Shown here: one piece after another, positions 17,388-27,201 of the stretch
Numbering within the stretch: position 1 is the first letter of the stretch
Layout: each line of letters opens with the position of its first letter
Assembly: GCA_013822395.1 (NCBI GenBank)
Contig: PNKK01000003.1
Span: forward strand, 37,279-101,278
Direction of reading: 5' to 3'
Origin: Anaerolinea sp.
GTDB lineage: Bacteria; Chloroflexota; Limnocylindria; Limnocylindrales; CSP1-4
Length of the DNA: 64,000 nucleotides
Made by a program: the position numbers and the translations under genes
The notes under the pieces: generated by a model
Databases searched by the model: none
What the model was told of the DNA's origin: nothing
Seen by the model: only the letters and a program-made list of their open reading frames with translations

Positions 17388-18617
17388 TTACGGGAAGATG
17401 CTGCGGAGAGCGTCCCGGAGACGGCCGAGGATCCCGAAGGCGGGCGCCGACTCGTAACGCGCCGGCTCCCCCTCGGCGAGCGACCGCGCACCCCACTGGA
17501 GCAGCCCGATCGCGGTCGCGTAGGCCGGAGTGAGGATCGAGTCCGTGAGCCCGCCGACGCCGGTCGGGGCGACGACGCGGACGGGCATCTGGAGAACCTC
17601 GCGGCCCAGCTCGGCGATGCCCGACAGCTGCGCCGCGCCGCCGGTCAGGATGATCCCGGCGGGCAGCATGCCGGCGCCGGCCGAGCGCATCTCGGCGCCG
17701 AGGAGCTCGAACGTCTCGCGCATCCGGGCTTCGATGATCTGGCACAGCTCGAGACGGCTGATGGACCGGCCGGCCTCTTCGCCCAGAACGGAGACGCCGA
17801 TCTCCTCGTTCTCCCCCACCCCGCGCAGATCGCACGTGCCGTGGCGGATCTTCAGCTCTTCGGCGACCGGCAGCGAGGTCTTGATCCCGATCGCGACGTC
17901 GTTGGTGACAAAGTTCCCGCCGACCGGCAGGACGCTCGTGTGGAAGGGGGAGCCTTCGTTGAACATCGCGAGGTCGATCGTTCCCGCGCCGATGTCGGCG
18001 ATCGCGACGCCGAGATCCTTCTCGGTCTCAGAGGCCACGGCGTCCGCGGCGGCGAGGGCGTTCGCGACCCGCTCGTCGATCTTCACACCGGCTGCGGCAA
18101 CGCACTTCGTGAGGTTCTGGACGGCGGTCGCGGGCGCCGTGACGATGTGGGTCTCGACCTCCAGACGGAGGGCGCTCATCCCGAGCGGGTCCTTCACGCC
18201 CTCCTGGCCGTCGACGATGAAGCCCCGCCGCTCGACGTGGAGGACCTCCCGGTTCGACGGGATCGCCACCGCCCGGGCGACCTCGATCGCCCGGAGGATG
18301 TCCTCCCGGCTGATCTCGCGGTCGTGGGCCGTGACGGCGACCTGGCCGGTCGAGTTCAGGCTCTCGACCTGGGCGCCGCCCACGCCGACGAACGCCTTGT
18401 CGATCTTCCAACCCGACAGGCGTTCGGCACGCTCGACGGCGTCGGCGATCGAGCGGACGGTCTGGTCGATGTTGACGACGGCGCCCTTCTTCAGGCCGGA
18501 CGAGGGCACGGTCCCGTGTCCGATCACGGTGACCCTCCCGTCGCGGCTCACCTCGCCGATGAGCGCGCAGACCTTGCTCGTGCCGACGTCGATCCCGACG
18601 AGGACTCCTTCCACCAC
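17388..18617 (-). CDS. ftsA: Cell division protein FtsA
   Basis: FtsA is the actin-like ATPase that tethers FtsZ to the membrane and recruits later division proteins. The 409-residue protein starts with the phosphate-1 motif [16 protein letters not shown], followed by [14 protein letters not shown], the phosphate-2 region [14 protein letters not shown], and the adenosine motif [13 protein letters not shown]. The last ~15 residues ([13 protein letters not shown]) form an amphipathic membrane-targeting helix as expected. The start is GTG. The gene follows sbp after 32 bp. Confidence 0.97.
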   Translation of the reverse strand: MVEGVLVGIDVGTSKVCALIGEVSRDGRVTVIGHGTVPSSGLKKGAVVNIDQTVRSIADAVERAERLSGWKIDKAFVGVGGAQVESLNSTGQVAVTAHDREISREDILRAIEVARAVAIPSNREVLHVERRGFIVDGQEGVKDPLGMSALRLEVETHIVTAPATAVQNLTKCVAAAGVKIDERVANALAAADAVASETEKDLGVAIADIGAGTIDLAMFNEGSPFHTSVLPVGGNFVTNDVAIGIKTSLPVAEELKIRHGTCDLRGVGENEEIGVSVLGEEAGRSISRLELCQIIEARMRETFELLGAEMRSAGAGMLPAGIILTGGAAQLSGIAELGREVLQMPVRVVAPTGVGGLTDSILTPAYATAIGLLQWGARSLAEGEPARYESAPAFGILGRLRDALRSIFP

Positions 18618-18649
18618 GGTTATCGCCTGCTCCCTCCCGGCTGCCCGGG

Positions 18650-18973
18650 TCAGATGAAGTGTCGCCGGATCAGGGCGACGTTATTGAAGATCCGGAACCC
18701 GAAGTTGATGAGCGCCACTAGGTAGAGATCGAGGCTCAGCCGGTCGCCGATGAACGTGAGGATCACGGCAACCACCGCGTTCGTGACGAAGCCCGAGATG
18801 AAGATCCGATTGTCGTAGACGCCGTCGAGCTCCGCCCGCACCGCCCCGAGCACCGAGTCGAGCGCGGCGAGGATCGCCACCGCCGAGTAGCGGGTGAACT
18901 CGAAGCCGACGTTGACATTGAGGACAAGCCCGAGCAGGACGCCCAGCAGCAGGCCTGCCAGGGGAAGGAACAC
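18650..18973 (-). CDS. sbp: Small basic protein (DUF1290)
   Basis: This is a 107-residue integral membrane protein of the DUF1290/SBP family that occurs between ftsQ and ftsA in many monoderm bacteria. It has the family opening FLPLAGLLLGVLLGL, the middle SAVAILAALDSVLGAVRA with the YDNRIFISGF turn, and the end RIFNNVALIRRHFI. The GTG at 18973 aligns with the usual start and has GAGGA about nine bases upstream. A GTG at 19090 that overlaps the ftsQ stop would add 39 unconserved residues. The molecular role is unknown. Confidence 0.88.
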   Translation of the reverse strand: MFLPLAGLLLGVLLGLVLNVNVGFEFTRYSAVAILAALDSVLGAVRAELDGVYDNRIFISGFVTNAVVAVILTFIGDRLSLDLYLVALINFGFRIFNNVALIRRHFI

Positions 18974-19086
18974 CGTGGGTCGTCCTCGTGCGGTACGTTT
19001 CGGCAAGGCTACCCGACGCGCGAGGGGCGGGGCAACCGGTTCGCGCGTTCCGGTCGTCGCGCCGAAGGAAGAGCCGCCGGCCGGGA

Positions 19087-20025
19087 TCACGGCGGCTGGC
19101 CCTTCGGCGTCGGTCTCGGGATGAACGTCCCGTTGTCGGCGTCGGCGAGGATGACCTCCGCGATCCCGCTTTCGCGGCCGTCGAGGAGGCTGCGCAGCAG
19201 CCGGACCTGGCCCGGGATGAGGTCAGGCGTCCGGAGGCTCGGCGTGTAGAGCCCGAAGACCGCGACCCACGACGCGGGGGACGTCCCGACGACGAAGCCG
19301 TTGGCGTCCGAGACGGTCACCAGCAGGGCGTCGGCAACGCTGCCGACGTCGGTCGGGACGAGCGATCCCAGGCGCCTCGCGGCATCGAGATCGACCGGGT
19401 TGAGCGTGCGGCCGAGGGCGAGCTCGGTCGAGGCTGCGCGGGCGTCGTCGATGACCGGGAGCCCGGCGACCGTCACCGCGCCGGGCTCGGCGACCGCGAA
19501 GAGGACGCCGTCGCGGTCCACGAGGAACCGGGCCTCTCCGACCGACCAGGCGAGGATCGCCTCCCGCTCGGTGACACCGACGACGAGGGTGTCCGGCAGG
19601 GAGACGACCACGGTCGCGTCGGCGACCCCGGGGAGCGCGCTGATCCGGTCCGCGAGCGGCTCGACCGTCAATCGGAAGAGGTTGGTGCCGGTCGGGATGC
19701 CGATCGCCGCCTCGACGGCGTCGCGGGGGGTCCAGCGCAGCTGGGGGATCTCGGCCCGCATGTACGTGAAGGCGGGCGTCGCGGCCAGCCCGTAGATCGA
19801 ACCGAGCGAGGCGAGGATCCCGAGCAGGGCTCCGGCTCGCGCCGGGGTGAAGCGCGGCACCCTGCTCGGCCGCGGGAGCCGAACGGCGGGGCCGCCCTCA
19901 CGGTGTACCGGGCCGCCTCGGACCGGTCGCGCTCCGGTCCGACCTTCCGCCCGACCCTCCGGCCGGTGTTCGCCGGAGCGCGTGGCGACCGAGCGTGGAC
20001 CGGAGCTGCGCCCGAGAAGCCTCAC
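19087..20025 (-). CDS. ftsQ: Cell division protein FtsQ/DivIB
   Basis: This 312-residue bitopic membrane protein has a basic cytoplasmic N-terminus (~60 residues), one membrane segment (about 65-85), and a POTRA-like domain (RWTPRDAVEAAIGIPTGTNLF through TEREAILAW). The downstream FtsQ beta domain contains GEARFLVDRDGVLF. FtsQ links early and late divisome proteins. Position between ddl and sbp-ftsA supports the call. The long basic N-terminal tail is less conserved and the GTG start has a weak ribosome-binding site, so the start may be a little further in. Confidence 0.9.
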   Translation of the reverse strand: MRLLGRSSGPRSVATRSGEHRPEGRAEGRTGARPVRGGPVHREGGPAVRLPRPSRVPRFTPARAGALLGILASLGSIYGLAATPAFTYMRAEIPQLRWTPRDAVEAAIGIPTGTNLFRLTVEPLADRISALPGVADATVVVSLPDTLVVGVTEREAILAWSVGEARFLVDRDGVLFAVAEPGAVTVAGLPVIDDARAASTELALGRTLNPVDLDAARRLGSLVPTDVGSVADALLVTVSDANGFVVGTSPASWVAVFGLYTPSLRTPDLIPGQVRLLRSLLDGRESGIAEVILADADNGTFIPRPTPKGQPP

Positions 20026-20035
20026 CGGGCGGTTC

Positions 20036-21163
20036 TCATCGCGGCAGGTCGCCCGGGGTCAGGCGCCCCGCCATACGGCCGGCGTGCCGCTCGAGCGCCA
20101 GCTCCAGGACACGCCGGCAGACGGCGGTGAAGTCAAGACCGCCCTCGGACGGCATCGTCGGGAAGAGGCTGATCGGCGTGAAGCCCGGGATCGTGTTGAT
20201 CTCCGAGAGGTGCGGCTCGTCGCCGCGGAGCAGGAAGTCCACCCGCGCGAAGCCCTCCGCGCCGGCGGCGCGATAGGCGTCCCGGGCCAGCTTCCGGAGT
20301 GTCGCCCGGAGAGCGTCGGAGACCTCTGCCCGGGTGGAGGTCTCCGACAGGCCGGGCGTGTATTTCGCGGCGTAGTCGTAGAACTCGTGCCCGGCGACGA
20401 TCTCGCCCGGCCCATAGATGCCCAGCGGCGGATCCGACCCGATGACCGAGATCTCGAGGTCCCGTGCGCCGGCGAGATAGGCCTCGGCGAGCGCGAGCGT
20501 GTCGTAGCGGAACGCGAGCTCGAGGGCCGCGGCCCGCTCGCGGGGCCCATGGGCGAGCGTCATGCCGACCGAGCTCCCCAGGCGCGCCGGCTTGATCATC
20601 AGCCGTGGATCGCCCGTGCCCGCGGCGAACGCCTCGAGCTCGGCCAGCACCGCGTCGCGTTCCGTACGCCAGCGAGCGATCCGGATCTCGCGCCAGTCCA
20701 CGACCGGCAGGCCCAAGCCGCGCCAGATCCGCTTCTGCATCGCCTTGTCCATGCCGATCGCGGATCCCAGGACGCCAGCGCCAGTGTACGCCACGCCGAC
20801 GGCGTCGAGAAGCGCCTGGACCGTGCCGTCCTCGCCGAACGGCCCGTGGAGCGCGATGAAGACGACCGGCGCCGGGCTCGCCGCGGCCAGGCGGTCGATC
20901 GCCGCTCCAACGCTCACCGGTCCCTCCGCCCCGAGCGCGACCGGGTCGTCGTAGGCAGCGGCCGTGCGCTCACCGCGCACGTGGTCCGCCGGCAACCACC
21001 ACCAGCGGCCGTCGAGATCGATGAGGACCTGGCTGAGGTCCAGGCCGTCCGCCCGGAGGGCCGTCGCGATCGCCGTCCCCGACACGATCGACACGTCGTG
21101 CTCCGCGGACGGGCCGCCGAAGAGGACGACGACAGGCGGGTGGGCACCGGCCGGGATGGTCAT
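20036..21163 (-). CDS. ddl: D-alanine--D-alanine ligase
   Basis: Ddl joins two D-alanines with ATP to make the terminal dipeptide of the peptidoglycan stem. The 375-residue ATP-grasp enzyme has VVVLFGGPSAEHDVSIVSG at the N-terminus, the FIALHGPFGEDGTVQ loop, the lid lysine segment LMIKPARLGSSVGM, and the catalytic C-terminal ARVDFLLRGDEPHLSEINTIPGF (both quoted in part). The ATG overlaps the murB stop (ATGA). The gene is intact and sits in the usual murB-ddl-ftsQ order. Confidence 0.96.
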   Translation of the reverse strand: MTIPAGAHPPVVVLFGGPSAEHDVSIVSGTAIATALRADGLDLSQVLIDLDGRWWWLPADHVRGERTAAAYDDPVALGAEGPVSVGAAIDRLAAASPAPVVFIALHGPFGEDGTVQALLDAVGVAYTGAGVLGSAIGMDKAMQKRIWRGLGLPVVDWREIRIARWRTERDAVLAELEAFAAGTGDPRLMIKPARLGSSVGMTLAHGPRERAAALELAFRYDTLALAEAYLAGARDLEISVIGSDPPLGIYGPGEIVAGHEFYDYAAKYTPGLSETSTRAEVSDALRATLRKLARDAYRAAGAEGFARVDFLLRGDEPHLSEINTIPGFTPISLFPTMPSEGGLDFTAVCRRVLELALERHAGRMAGRLTPGDLPR

Positions 21164-22155
21164 GCGGGGTCCGCGCCTCCAGCGTCGTCGGCCGGCCAGG
21201 GCCAGCCGGTCCAGTCGCCGACGAACTCGACCTCGAAACGCAGGTCGATGCCGTCGGTCGCCTGAATCGTGGCACGGACATGGTCGGCGAGGCGGCGGAC
21301 GTCGGCTGCGGTCCCGGTTCTGTCGTGCACGATGAAGTTCGCATGCTTCTCGCTGACGGTCGCGCCGCCGATGCGGAAGCCCTTGAGGCCCGCTCGCTCG
21401 ATCAGGAGGCCGGCGGCCGGACCGTCGTCCGGGTTGCGGAAGACGCTCCCTGCCGAGGCCAGACCGAGCGGCTGGTGCGCCTGGCGCCAGCGGCGGATGT
21501 CGTCGAGGCGCCCGCGAATGACGTCGGGAGGCTCGGGCCTCAGCCGGAATGTCGCCCCGAGGACGAACTCGCGAGTCGCCGGATCGTCCTGATGCTTGAA
21601 CCGGCTGTCGCGATAGGCGAAGCCCAGCTCTGCCGCCGCCAGCCGTGCCTCCGTGCCGTCGGCCAGGAGGACGTCCGCGGATTCGAGGATCGTCGCGACC
21701 TCGCTCCCGTGGGCGCCGGCGTTCGCCCAGACCGCGCCGCCCACGGTGCCCGGGATCGCCAGCCCGAACTCCAGGCCGGACAGGCCCGCCTTCTGGGTCT
21801 CGGTCGCGGCGCGCGCCATCTGGACTCCGGCCGCGGCGATGTAGCGCTCGCCGTCGACGCTGGACTGCTCGGCGCGGACGTGGACGACGAGACCGCGGAT
21901 GCCACGATCGGAGACGACCACGTTGCTCCCCCTCCCCAGGACGAGCAGCGGGATGGCGCGGCTCCGAGCGAACCGGATCAGGCCCCGCAGCTCGAACGCG
22001 TTGTGGGCGGTCGCGAACAGGTCTGCGGTGCCGCCGACCCGCATCGTGGTCAGCTTCGCGAGCACTGCGTCGCGCTCGGCGCGGACGCCGATCCGCCGGG
22101 CGATCTCGGCGCCGAGCGCCGTGGCGTCGAAGGCGGGGGGGGTGGGTGGGGTCAT
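21160..22155 (-). CDS. murB: UDP-N-acetylmuramate dehydrogenase
   Basis: This FAD enzyme reduces UDP-GlcNAc-enolpyruvate to UDP-MurNAc. The 331-residue protein contains the FAD-binding LLVLGRGSNVVVSDRGIRG, the LEFGLAIPGTVGGAVWANAGAHG motif (in part) and the substrate loop LGLASAGSVFRNPD; GFRIGGATVSEKHANFIVH lies near the C-terminus. The serine in AGSVFRNP is the proton donor of type I/II enzymes. The start ATG at 22155 follows murG after 13 bases. murC, normally between murG and murB, is missing here. Confidence 0.96.
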   Translation of the reverse strand: MTPPTPPAFDATALGAEIARRIGVRAERDAVLAKLTTMRVGGTADLFATAHNAFELRGLIRFARSRAIPLLVLGRGSNVVVSDRGIRGLVVHVRAEQSSVDGERYIAAAGVQMARAATETQKAGLSGLEFGLAIPGTVGGAVWANAGAHGSEVATILESADVLLADGTEARLAAAELGFAYRDSRFKHQDDPATREFVLGATFRLRPEPPDVIRGRLDDIRRWRQAHQPLGLASAGSVFRNPDDGPAAGLLIERAGLKGFRIGGATVSEKHANFIVHDRTGTAADVRRLADHVRATIQATDGIDLRFEVEFVGDWTGWPWPADDAGGADPA

Positions 22156-22168
22156 GGCCGATCGAGGC

Positions 22169-23320
22169 TCATGCTCGGGCCCCGCGCGCGATCCGTTCGA
22201 CCGTGGCGGCATCCGGCAGCGGGCGGCGCTCCGCCAGCGCGACCAGGATCGTCGCGACCGCATCGGCGGCCGCCGGTCGCCCGAGAGCCCGCGACGCTGC
22301 GGCCATCGCCGCGTGGGTCGCGGGATCGTCGAGGATGGTCGCTGCCCCGAGGAGCGCGGCAGCGTCGAACGCCTCGTCCTCGACCAGGCGGGCTGCCCCG
22401 GCTTCAGCGAGACCAGCGGCGTTCGCCCGCTGGTGGCCCCCCGCGTGCGGGTAGGGCACCACGACCATCGGCAGGCCCATCGCGGTGACCTCCGCGAGCG
22501 TGGATGAACCGGCTCGGCCCACGACGAGATCCGCCGCCGCAAGCGCGGTGAGCATCTGGTCGCGGAGGAAGGGCTCCGGCCGGTAGCGGGAGCGGAGCTC
22601 GACAGGGAGCCGCTCGCGGGTGGCGAGCGCGAGTGCGTACCCCTCGTCGCCGGTCACGTGGATCAGATGGATCCGCTCCACGAGACGCGGGAGCGCCTCG
22701 GCGACGGCCGCGTTGAACCGGCGGACCGCCTGCGAGCCACCGAACATGAGGAGGACGCGGCCGCCCGGCGGAATCCCAAGGCGCTCGCGAGCCGCGAGCC
22801 GATCCACGTCACGGGTCTCACGGATGGGCGTCCCCGTCTCCAGGCACGGCCGTTGGGCGCCGAGGGCCGTGCAGGTTGCCGCGAACGACACCGCGATCGC
22901 GGAGGCGAGCCCGGCCGTCGCCCGGACGCTCCGCCCGGGGATCAGGTTGCCCTCCCAGAGAAGGACGGGGATTCGAAGGATCGCCGCCGCGACGAGAACC
23001 GGGATCGCGACGTAGCCGCCGGTCGTGAAGATCGCAGCCGGTCGGTCGCGGGCGAGGAACGCGATCGCCTGCGGGACGGACAGCCCGAGACGGACCGGGT
23101 CGGCGACGAGGTGGACGTCGCGGCCGACCGTCCGGAGCGATCGGAGTGCGAGCCGGCGCAGGGGGATGCCGGCCGCTCGGACGATCCGGTCCTCCAGGCC
23201 TCGGTGCCCCCCGATCCAGCGGAGCTCAGGCGGGCTCGGCTGGTGTTGCAGGGAGTCCGCGACGGCGAGGGCCGGGTAGATGTGACCGCCCGTTCCCCCG
23301 CCCGCGATCAGCAGGCGCAT
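22169..23320 (-). CDS. murG: UDP-GlcNAc:lipid I N-acetylglucosaminyltransferase
   Basis: MurG converts lipid I to lipid II on the inner membrane face. The 383-residue GT28 protein has the N-terminal loop IAGGGTGGHIYPALAVA, the middle VLLMFGGSQAVRRFN (normally GGSQGA), and the C-terminal UDP-GlcNAc loop GRAGSSTLAEVTAMGLPMVVVPYPHA, given in part. The ATG at 23320 has AGGAG seven bases upstream. The first 95 bp of the gene overlap the 3' end of ftsW in another frame. Confidence 0.95.
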   Translation of the reverse strand: MRLLIAGGGTGGHIYPALAVADSLQHQPSPPELRWIGGHRGLEDRIVRAAGIPLRRLALRSLRTVGRDVHLVADPVRLGLSVPQAIAFLARDRPAAIFTTGGYVAIPVLVAAAILRIPVLLWEGNLIPGRSVRATAGLASAIAVSFAATCTALGAQRPCLETGTPIRETRDVDRLAARERLGIPPGGRVLLMFGGSQAVRRFNAAVAEALPRLVERIHLIHVTGDEGYALALATRERLPVELRSRYRPEPFLRDQMLTALAAADLVVGRAGSSTLAEVTAMGLPMVVVPYPHAGGHQRANAAGLAEAGAARLVEDEAFDAAALLGAATILDDPATHAAMAAASRALGRPAAADAVATILVALAERRPLPDAATVERIARGARA

Positions 23321-24620
23321 CGGTCTCCTGGTTCGTGCGTTCCACCGTTTCCCGGGAGATTGACAGGAGGATCCCGACGGCGGCAAAGCTGACGATAAGC
23401 GACGAGCCGCCCGCGCTGATGAACGGGAGGGTGATCCCGGTCACCGGCAGGAGCGCCACGACGACCCCGATGTTGATGAACGCCTGGAGGCACAACCAGG
23501 CGGTGATCCCGACGGCCAGCAGGGCCCCGAACGTGTCCGGTGCTCGGAGAGCGGTCCGGATCCCGGCGTACGCGAGGACGACGAAGAGTGCGATGACGGT
23601 CGCCGCCCCAACGAACCCGAACTCCTCGCCGATGATCGCAAAGATGAAGTCGTTCCAGGCGTTCGGGAGAAAAAGGCCGCCGGCGAGCTTGCTCTCTCCG
23701 AGGCCGGATCCGAAGATCCCGCCGAGGCCCAGGGCGAGGAGCCCCTGGATCGTATGGAAGCCGGCGCCGAGCGGATCCTGCCACGGGTCGAGGAACGTCC
23801 GGATCCGCACGAGCTGGTACTCGCGGAGGCCCACGAGGATCGCGGTCAGGACACCCAGCAGGCCCATCGCCCCGAACTGCCAGATCCCTGCCCCGGCGAT
23901 GAAGAACATCACGAACGCGGTCGCCGCGATGACGGTCGTGGTGCCCAGGTCCGGTTGCCTGAAGACGAGCGCGACGACCGGCAGCAGGATCAGGAGGAAC
24001 GGGATCGTGCCGGATCGGAAGCTGGCGATCCGGGTGCCACGCGACGCCATCCAGTGGGCCAGGTAGACGATCAGCCCGAGCTTGGCGATCTCGGCCGGGT
24101 GGATGGCCGGGAGTGGCCCGATGACGAGCCAGCGCGCCGAGCCCCCAACCACCTTGTTCAGGCTCGGAACGAAGACGAGGACGAGGAGGACGACCGCGGC
24201 GAGATATGCCGGGAGCGAGACGAGCCGGAGGTATCGGTAGTCGATCCGCATGGTCACGAGCATCGCGAGGACGCCCAGGGCCGCCCACAGGATCTGCGGC
24301 CCCACGATCGCGAGCGTGTTGTCCTGCTGGACGTAGGCCCGCATCGCAGACGATGAGTACACCATCAGGATGCCGACGGCCGCGAGCGTGACGACCGCCA
24401 CCAGGATTGACCAGTCGGGCTGATGGCGCTCACGACGCAGGATGACGTCCGGGCGGGCGGGCACGGCCTGGCGGCGAGAACCGGCCCGAGCTCGGTCGGC
24501 ATCCCCCCCGCGCCCGGCCCGGGCGTCGCGGTCGGCGGCGGCGCGGCGCCCCGGGATCGGTCGCACGACCGCGTTGGCGGCCCGGCTCCCGGGAAGCGAG
24601 CGTTGCACCAGGCCCATCAC
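23226..24620 (-). CDS. ftsW: SEDS peptidoglycan polymerase FtsW
   Basis: This SEDS-family lipid II polymerase works with FtsI at the septum. The 464-residue protein has a ~65-residue basic cytoplasmic N-terminus and about ten membrane helices. It has the SEDS motifs FLDPWQDPLGAGFHTIQGLLALG, EEFGFVGA, and the C-terminal GITLPFISAGGSSL (given in part). The GTG start overlaps the murD stop (GTGA). The C-terminal ~30 residues beyond the last helix are charged and overlap the murG start by 95 bp. Position next to murD and murG favours FtsW over RodA. Confidence 0.94.
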   Translation of the reverse strand: MMGLVQRSLPGSRAANAVVRPIPGRRAAADRDARAGRGGDADRARAGSRRQAVPARPDVILRRERHQPDWSILVAVVTLAAVGILMVYSSSAMRAYVQQDNTLAIVGPQILWAALGVLAMLVTMRIDYRYLRLVSLPAYLAAVVLLVLVFVPSLNKVVGGSARWLVIGPLPAIHPAEIAKLGLIVYLAHWMASRGTRIASFRSGTIPFLLILLPVVALVFRQPDLGTTTVIAATAFVMFFIAGAGIWQFGAMGLLGVLTAILVGLREYQLVRIRTFLDPWQDPLGAGFHTIQGLLALGLGGIFGSGLGESKLAGGLFLPNAWNDFIFAIIGEEFGFVGAATVIALFVVLAYAGIRTALRAPDTFGALLAVGITAWLCLQAFINIGVVVALLPVTGITLPFISAGGSSLIVSFAAVGILLSISRETVERTNQETDAPADRGRGNGRSHLPGPRRRGLPATPAEPA

Positions 24621-26188
24621 CCCGCCTCTCCGGCGATCAGGTGCCTGACCGCCGCTTTGAACGCCCGGCCCCGAGCCGCATAGTCGACGAACATGTCGAA
24701 GCTCGCGGCGGCCGGCGACAGGAGCACGGTGCAGATCCGGCCGGCCGGTCCGGTGCCCGCCTCGCCGGCGCGGGCAACCGCCTCCCGGGCGATCGCCGTT
24801 GCCGTCGCGACGGCCTCTTCCAGCGTCCCCGCCCGCTCGACCCGCTCGAGCCCGGCGGCCCCGAATTGCGCCGCCATCGCCTCCGCCGATTCGCCGATGA
24901 GCACCGCCGCCGCCGCCCGCTCGGCGACAACCCGGGCCAGCTCGGACAGGTCGACGCCCTTATCGCGGCCGCCGGCGATGAGGACGATGGGCGTCGGGAA
25001 GGCCCGGAGCGCGGCGATCACCGCGTCCGGCTGCGTGCCCTGGGAGTCGTTGACGTAGCGGACCTCGCTCGCGACCGCGACGGTCTCGAGCCGGTGCTCC
25101 ACGCCGGTGAAGGATGCGGCCGCCCGCCGGATCGCGTCCGGCGCGACCCCGAACAGGAGCGCGACCCCGATCGCGGCGAGCGCATTCGAGACGTTGTGCC
25201 ACCCGGGAATCGCGAGCTCGTCGACCGGCATGATCCGCCCCCCGGGCCCCACCGCCGCGGGGCCGCCGCCGGCGATCGGCAGGCGCTGCACACCAGCCCC
25301 CACAATCCAGCCGTCCACGACCCCGACGCCGCCCGGCACCGGCCGCTCCGCCCGGTACATGAGGGCCGGCGCGGTCCCGAGGCCGGCGTACGCTCCGACC
25401 ACCGGATCTTCCGCATTGAGGACGAGCGCGCCGCCCGGGTCCACGAGCTCGGCGAGACGCCGCTTCACGCGCCGGTACGTCGCCAGGGAGCCGTGCCGGT
25501 CGAGGTGGTCGATGGTCACGTTCGTGTAGACCGCCACGGTGGTGCCGCGCGACAGGGTCGGCAGCTGGAGCTCGGACAGCTCGATGACCGCGCGGTGTCC
25601 CGGCGTCAGTTCAGGCAGGCGCTCAACCAGCGGGATCCCGATGTTCCCGCCGAGCACCACGGGATGCAGGGGATCGGCCGCCAGCAGCGCCGCGATGAGG
25701 GACGCGGTCGTCGTCTTGCCCTTCGTGCCGGTCACGCCGATCGTCGGCGCAGGGCAGAGCCGCAGGAAGAGATCCGGCTCGGAGACGAGCGCGGGCGCTG
25801 CGGGGTCTCCGGCCGCCCGCGCAGCGACGAGCTCGGCGAGCTGGGTGCGAAGCCGCAGCTCCGTCGTCGGGAAGTCCGGGTTGATCGACGGCGACGTCAC
25901 GACGAGCACCGCCCGTTGCCAGGTGGTCACGGGGTCCACGTCCGGGCCCAGGCGGAGCGTCACGTGCCGGCCCTCGAGGGAGGCGATCGCGGCATGGAAC
26001 TCCGCGGCCGGTCGGCCGTCGTAGACCGTCACCCGGGCGCCGACGTCGGCGAGGAAGCGTGCCGCGGCGATCCCGCTCCGGGCGAACCCGAGGACGGTGA
26101 CCGGCCGGTCGCGCAGGCCACCGGCGAGGACGTCGGCGAGCACCAGTCCGTCGGGATCGATGGTCCGGGCGCCGGGGCGGTCCGTCAT
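24617..26188 (-). CDS. murD: UDP-N-acetylmuramoylalanine--D-glutamate ligase
   Basis: MurD adds D-glutamate to UDP-MurNAc-L-Ala. The 523-residue Mur ligase has an N-terminal Rossmann domain (TVLGFARSGIAAARFLAD), the central ATP loop GVTGTKGKTTTASLIAALL, the NVTIDHLDRHGS segment, and the C-terminal domain starting at FTGVEHRLETVA with the YVNDSQGTQPDAVIAAL motif. The start at 26188 is favoured because GAGGG lies seven bases upstream; a GTG at 26200 overlapping the mraY stop is an alternative. It is about 60 residues longer than typical MurD, from loops rather than an added domain. Confidence 0.95.
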   Translation of the reverse strand: MTDRPGARTIDPDGLVLADVLAGGLRDRPVTVLGFARSGIAAARFLADVGARVTVYDGRPAAEFHAAIASLEGRHVTLRLGPDVDPVTTWQRAVLVVTSPSINPDFPTTELRLRTQLAELVAARAAGDPAAPALVSEPDLFLRLCPAPTIGVTGTKGKTTTASLIAALLAADPLHPVVLGGNIGIPLVERLPELTPGHRAVIELSELQLPTLSRGTTVAVYTNVTIDHLDRHGSLATYRRVKRRLAELVDPGGALVLNAEDPVVGAYAGLGTAPALMYRAERPVPGGVGVVDGWIVGAGVQRLPIAGGGPAAVGPGGRIMPVDELAIPGWHNVSNALAAIGVALLFGVAPDAIRRAAASFTGVEHRLETVAVASEVRYVNDSQGTQPDAVIAALRAFPTPIVLIAGGRDKGVDLSELARVVAERAAAAVLIGESAEAMAAQFGAAGLERVERAGTLEEAVATATAIAREAVARAGEAGTGPAGRICTVLLSPAAASFDMFVDYAARGRAFKAAVRHLIAGEAG

Positions 26189-26196
26189 CAGAGCCC

Positions 26197-27201
26197 TCAC
26201 TGGAGCCTGTCGATGGACGCGAGGAAGAGCGTGACTCCGAGCAGGCCGGCGAGGATTCCGACGATCCAGAACCGGAGGGTGATCTTCTCCTCATCCCAGC
26301 CGGACAGCTCGAAGTGGTGGTGGAGGGGCGCCATCTTGAACACCCGCCGACCCTTCGTGAGCTTGAAATAGGCGATCTGGATGATGTCCGACGCGGTCTC
26401 CACCACGAACACGAGCCCGACGAGCGGCAGCACGAGAATCTGTCCGGTGATGAGGGCGATGACCGCGAGGGTCGCTCCGAGCGCCAGGGAGCCAGAGTCG
26501 CCCATGAAGACCTGGGCCGGATGGACGTTGAACCAGAGGAATCCCAGGAGCGCACCGATGATCAGCGCGCTGAGGAAGGCGACGTTCGGCTGGTTGCCGA
26601 GCGTCCCGTCGGGCTGCGGCACGACGTTGAGGAGCGCGATGAGGAGAAACGCCACGAACGCGAAGATGAGGGTCCCGCCGGCGAGGCCGTCGAGACCGTC
26701 GGTCAGGTTGACGCCGTTGCTCGCGGCGATGATCGCGAAGGCCGCGAACAGGATGAACACCCACGGATCGATCGAGACGACCCCGCCGAACGGGACCGCG
26801 ATCTGGTCGATCTGGTACGTCGACTGAATCTGGAAGGCCGCCACGGCGGCGACCACGACGAGCCAGAGCATCTTGTGCCGGGCCCGGATCCCCTCCCCCG
26901 TCCGCGCGTTCAGGAAGTCGTCCACGGCGCCGAGCACCCCGACGAGGAGCAGCGTCGCGAGCGGCGCGATGATCGCCCGCTGCGGGAAGCCGCGGAGCAG
27001 GTAGAAGAGCGCCAGGACGACGACGATGACGAGCAGTCCGCCCATCGTCGGTGTGCCGCCCTTCGACTGGTGGGCCTCCGGCCCCTCGGCCCGGATCCGC
27101 TTGCCCATCCCGATCGCCCGAAGCAGCCGGATGTACGCGGGCATGAGGATGACCACCAGCGCGAACGCGAGGAGGAGGCCCTGGATCAGCTCCACCGTCA
27201 T
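26197..27201 (-). CDS. mraY: Phospho-N-acetylmuramoyl-pentapeptide transferase
   Basis: MraY attaches phospho-MurNAc-pentapeptide to undecaprenyl phosphate to give lipid I. The 334-residue polytopic protein has the catalytic aspartates in LGAVDDFLNA and NLTDGLDGLAGGT, and the cytoplasmic histidine loop PLHHHFELSGWDEEK. GTPTMGG near the N-terminus is also diagnostic. The ATG overlaps the murF stop (ATGA), and murD follows. Confidence 0.97.
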   Translation of the reverse strand: MTVELIQGLLLAFALVVILMPAYIRLLRAIGMGKRIRAEGPEAHQSKGGTPTMGGLLVIVVVLALFYLLRGFPQRAIIAPLATLLLVGVLGAVDDFLNARTGEGIRARHKMLWLVVVAAVAAFQIQSTYQIDQIAVPFGGVVSIDPWVFILFAAFAIIAASNGVNLTDGLDGLAGGTLIFAFVAFLLIALLNVVPQPDGTLGNQPNVAFLSALIIGALLGFLWFNVHPAQVFMGDSGSLALGATLAVIALITGQILVLPLVGLVFVVETASDIIQIAYFKLTKGRRVFKMAPLHHHFELSGWDEEKITLRFWIVGILAGLLGVTLFLASIDRLQ

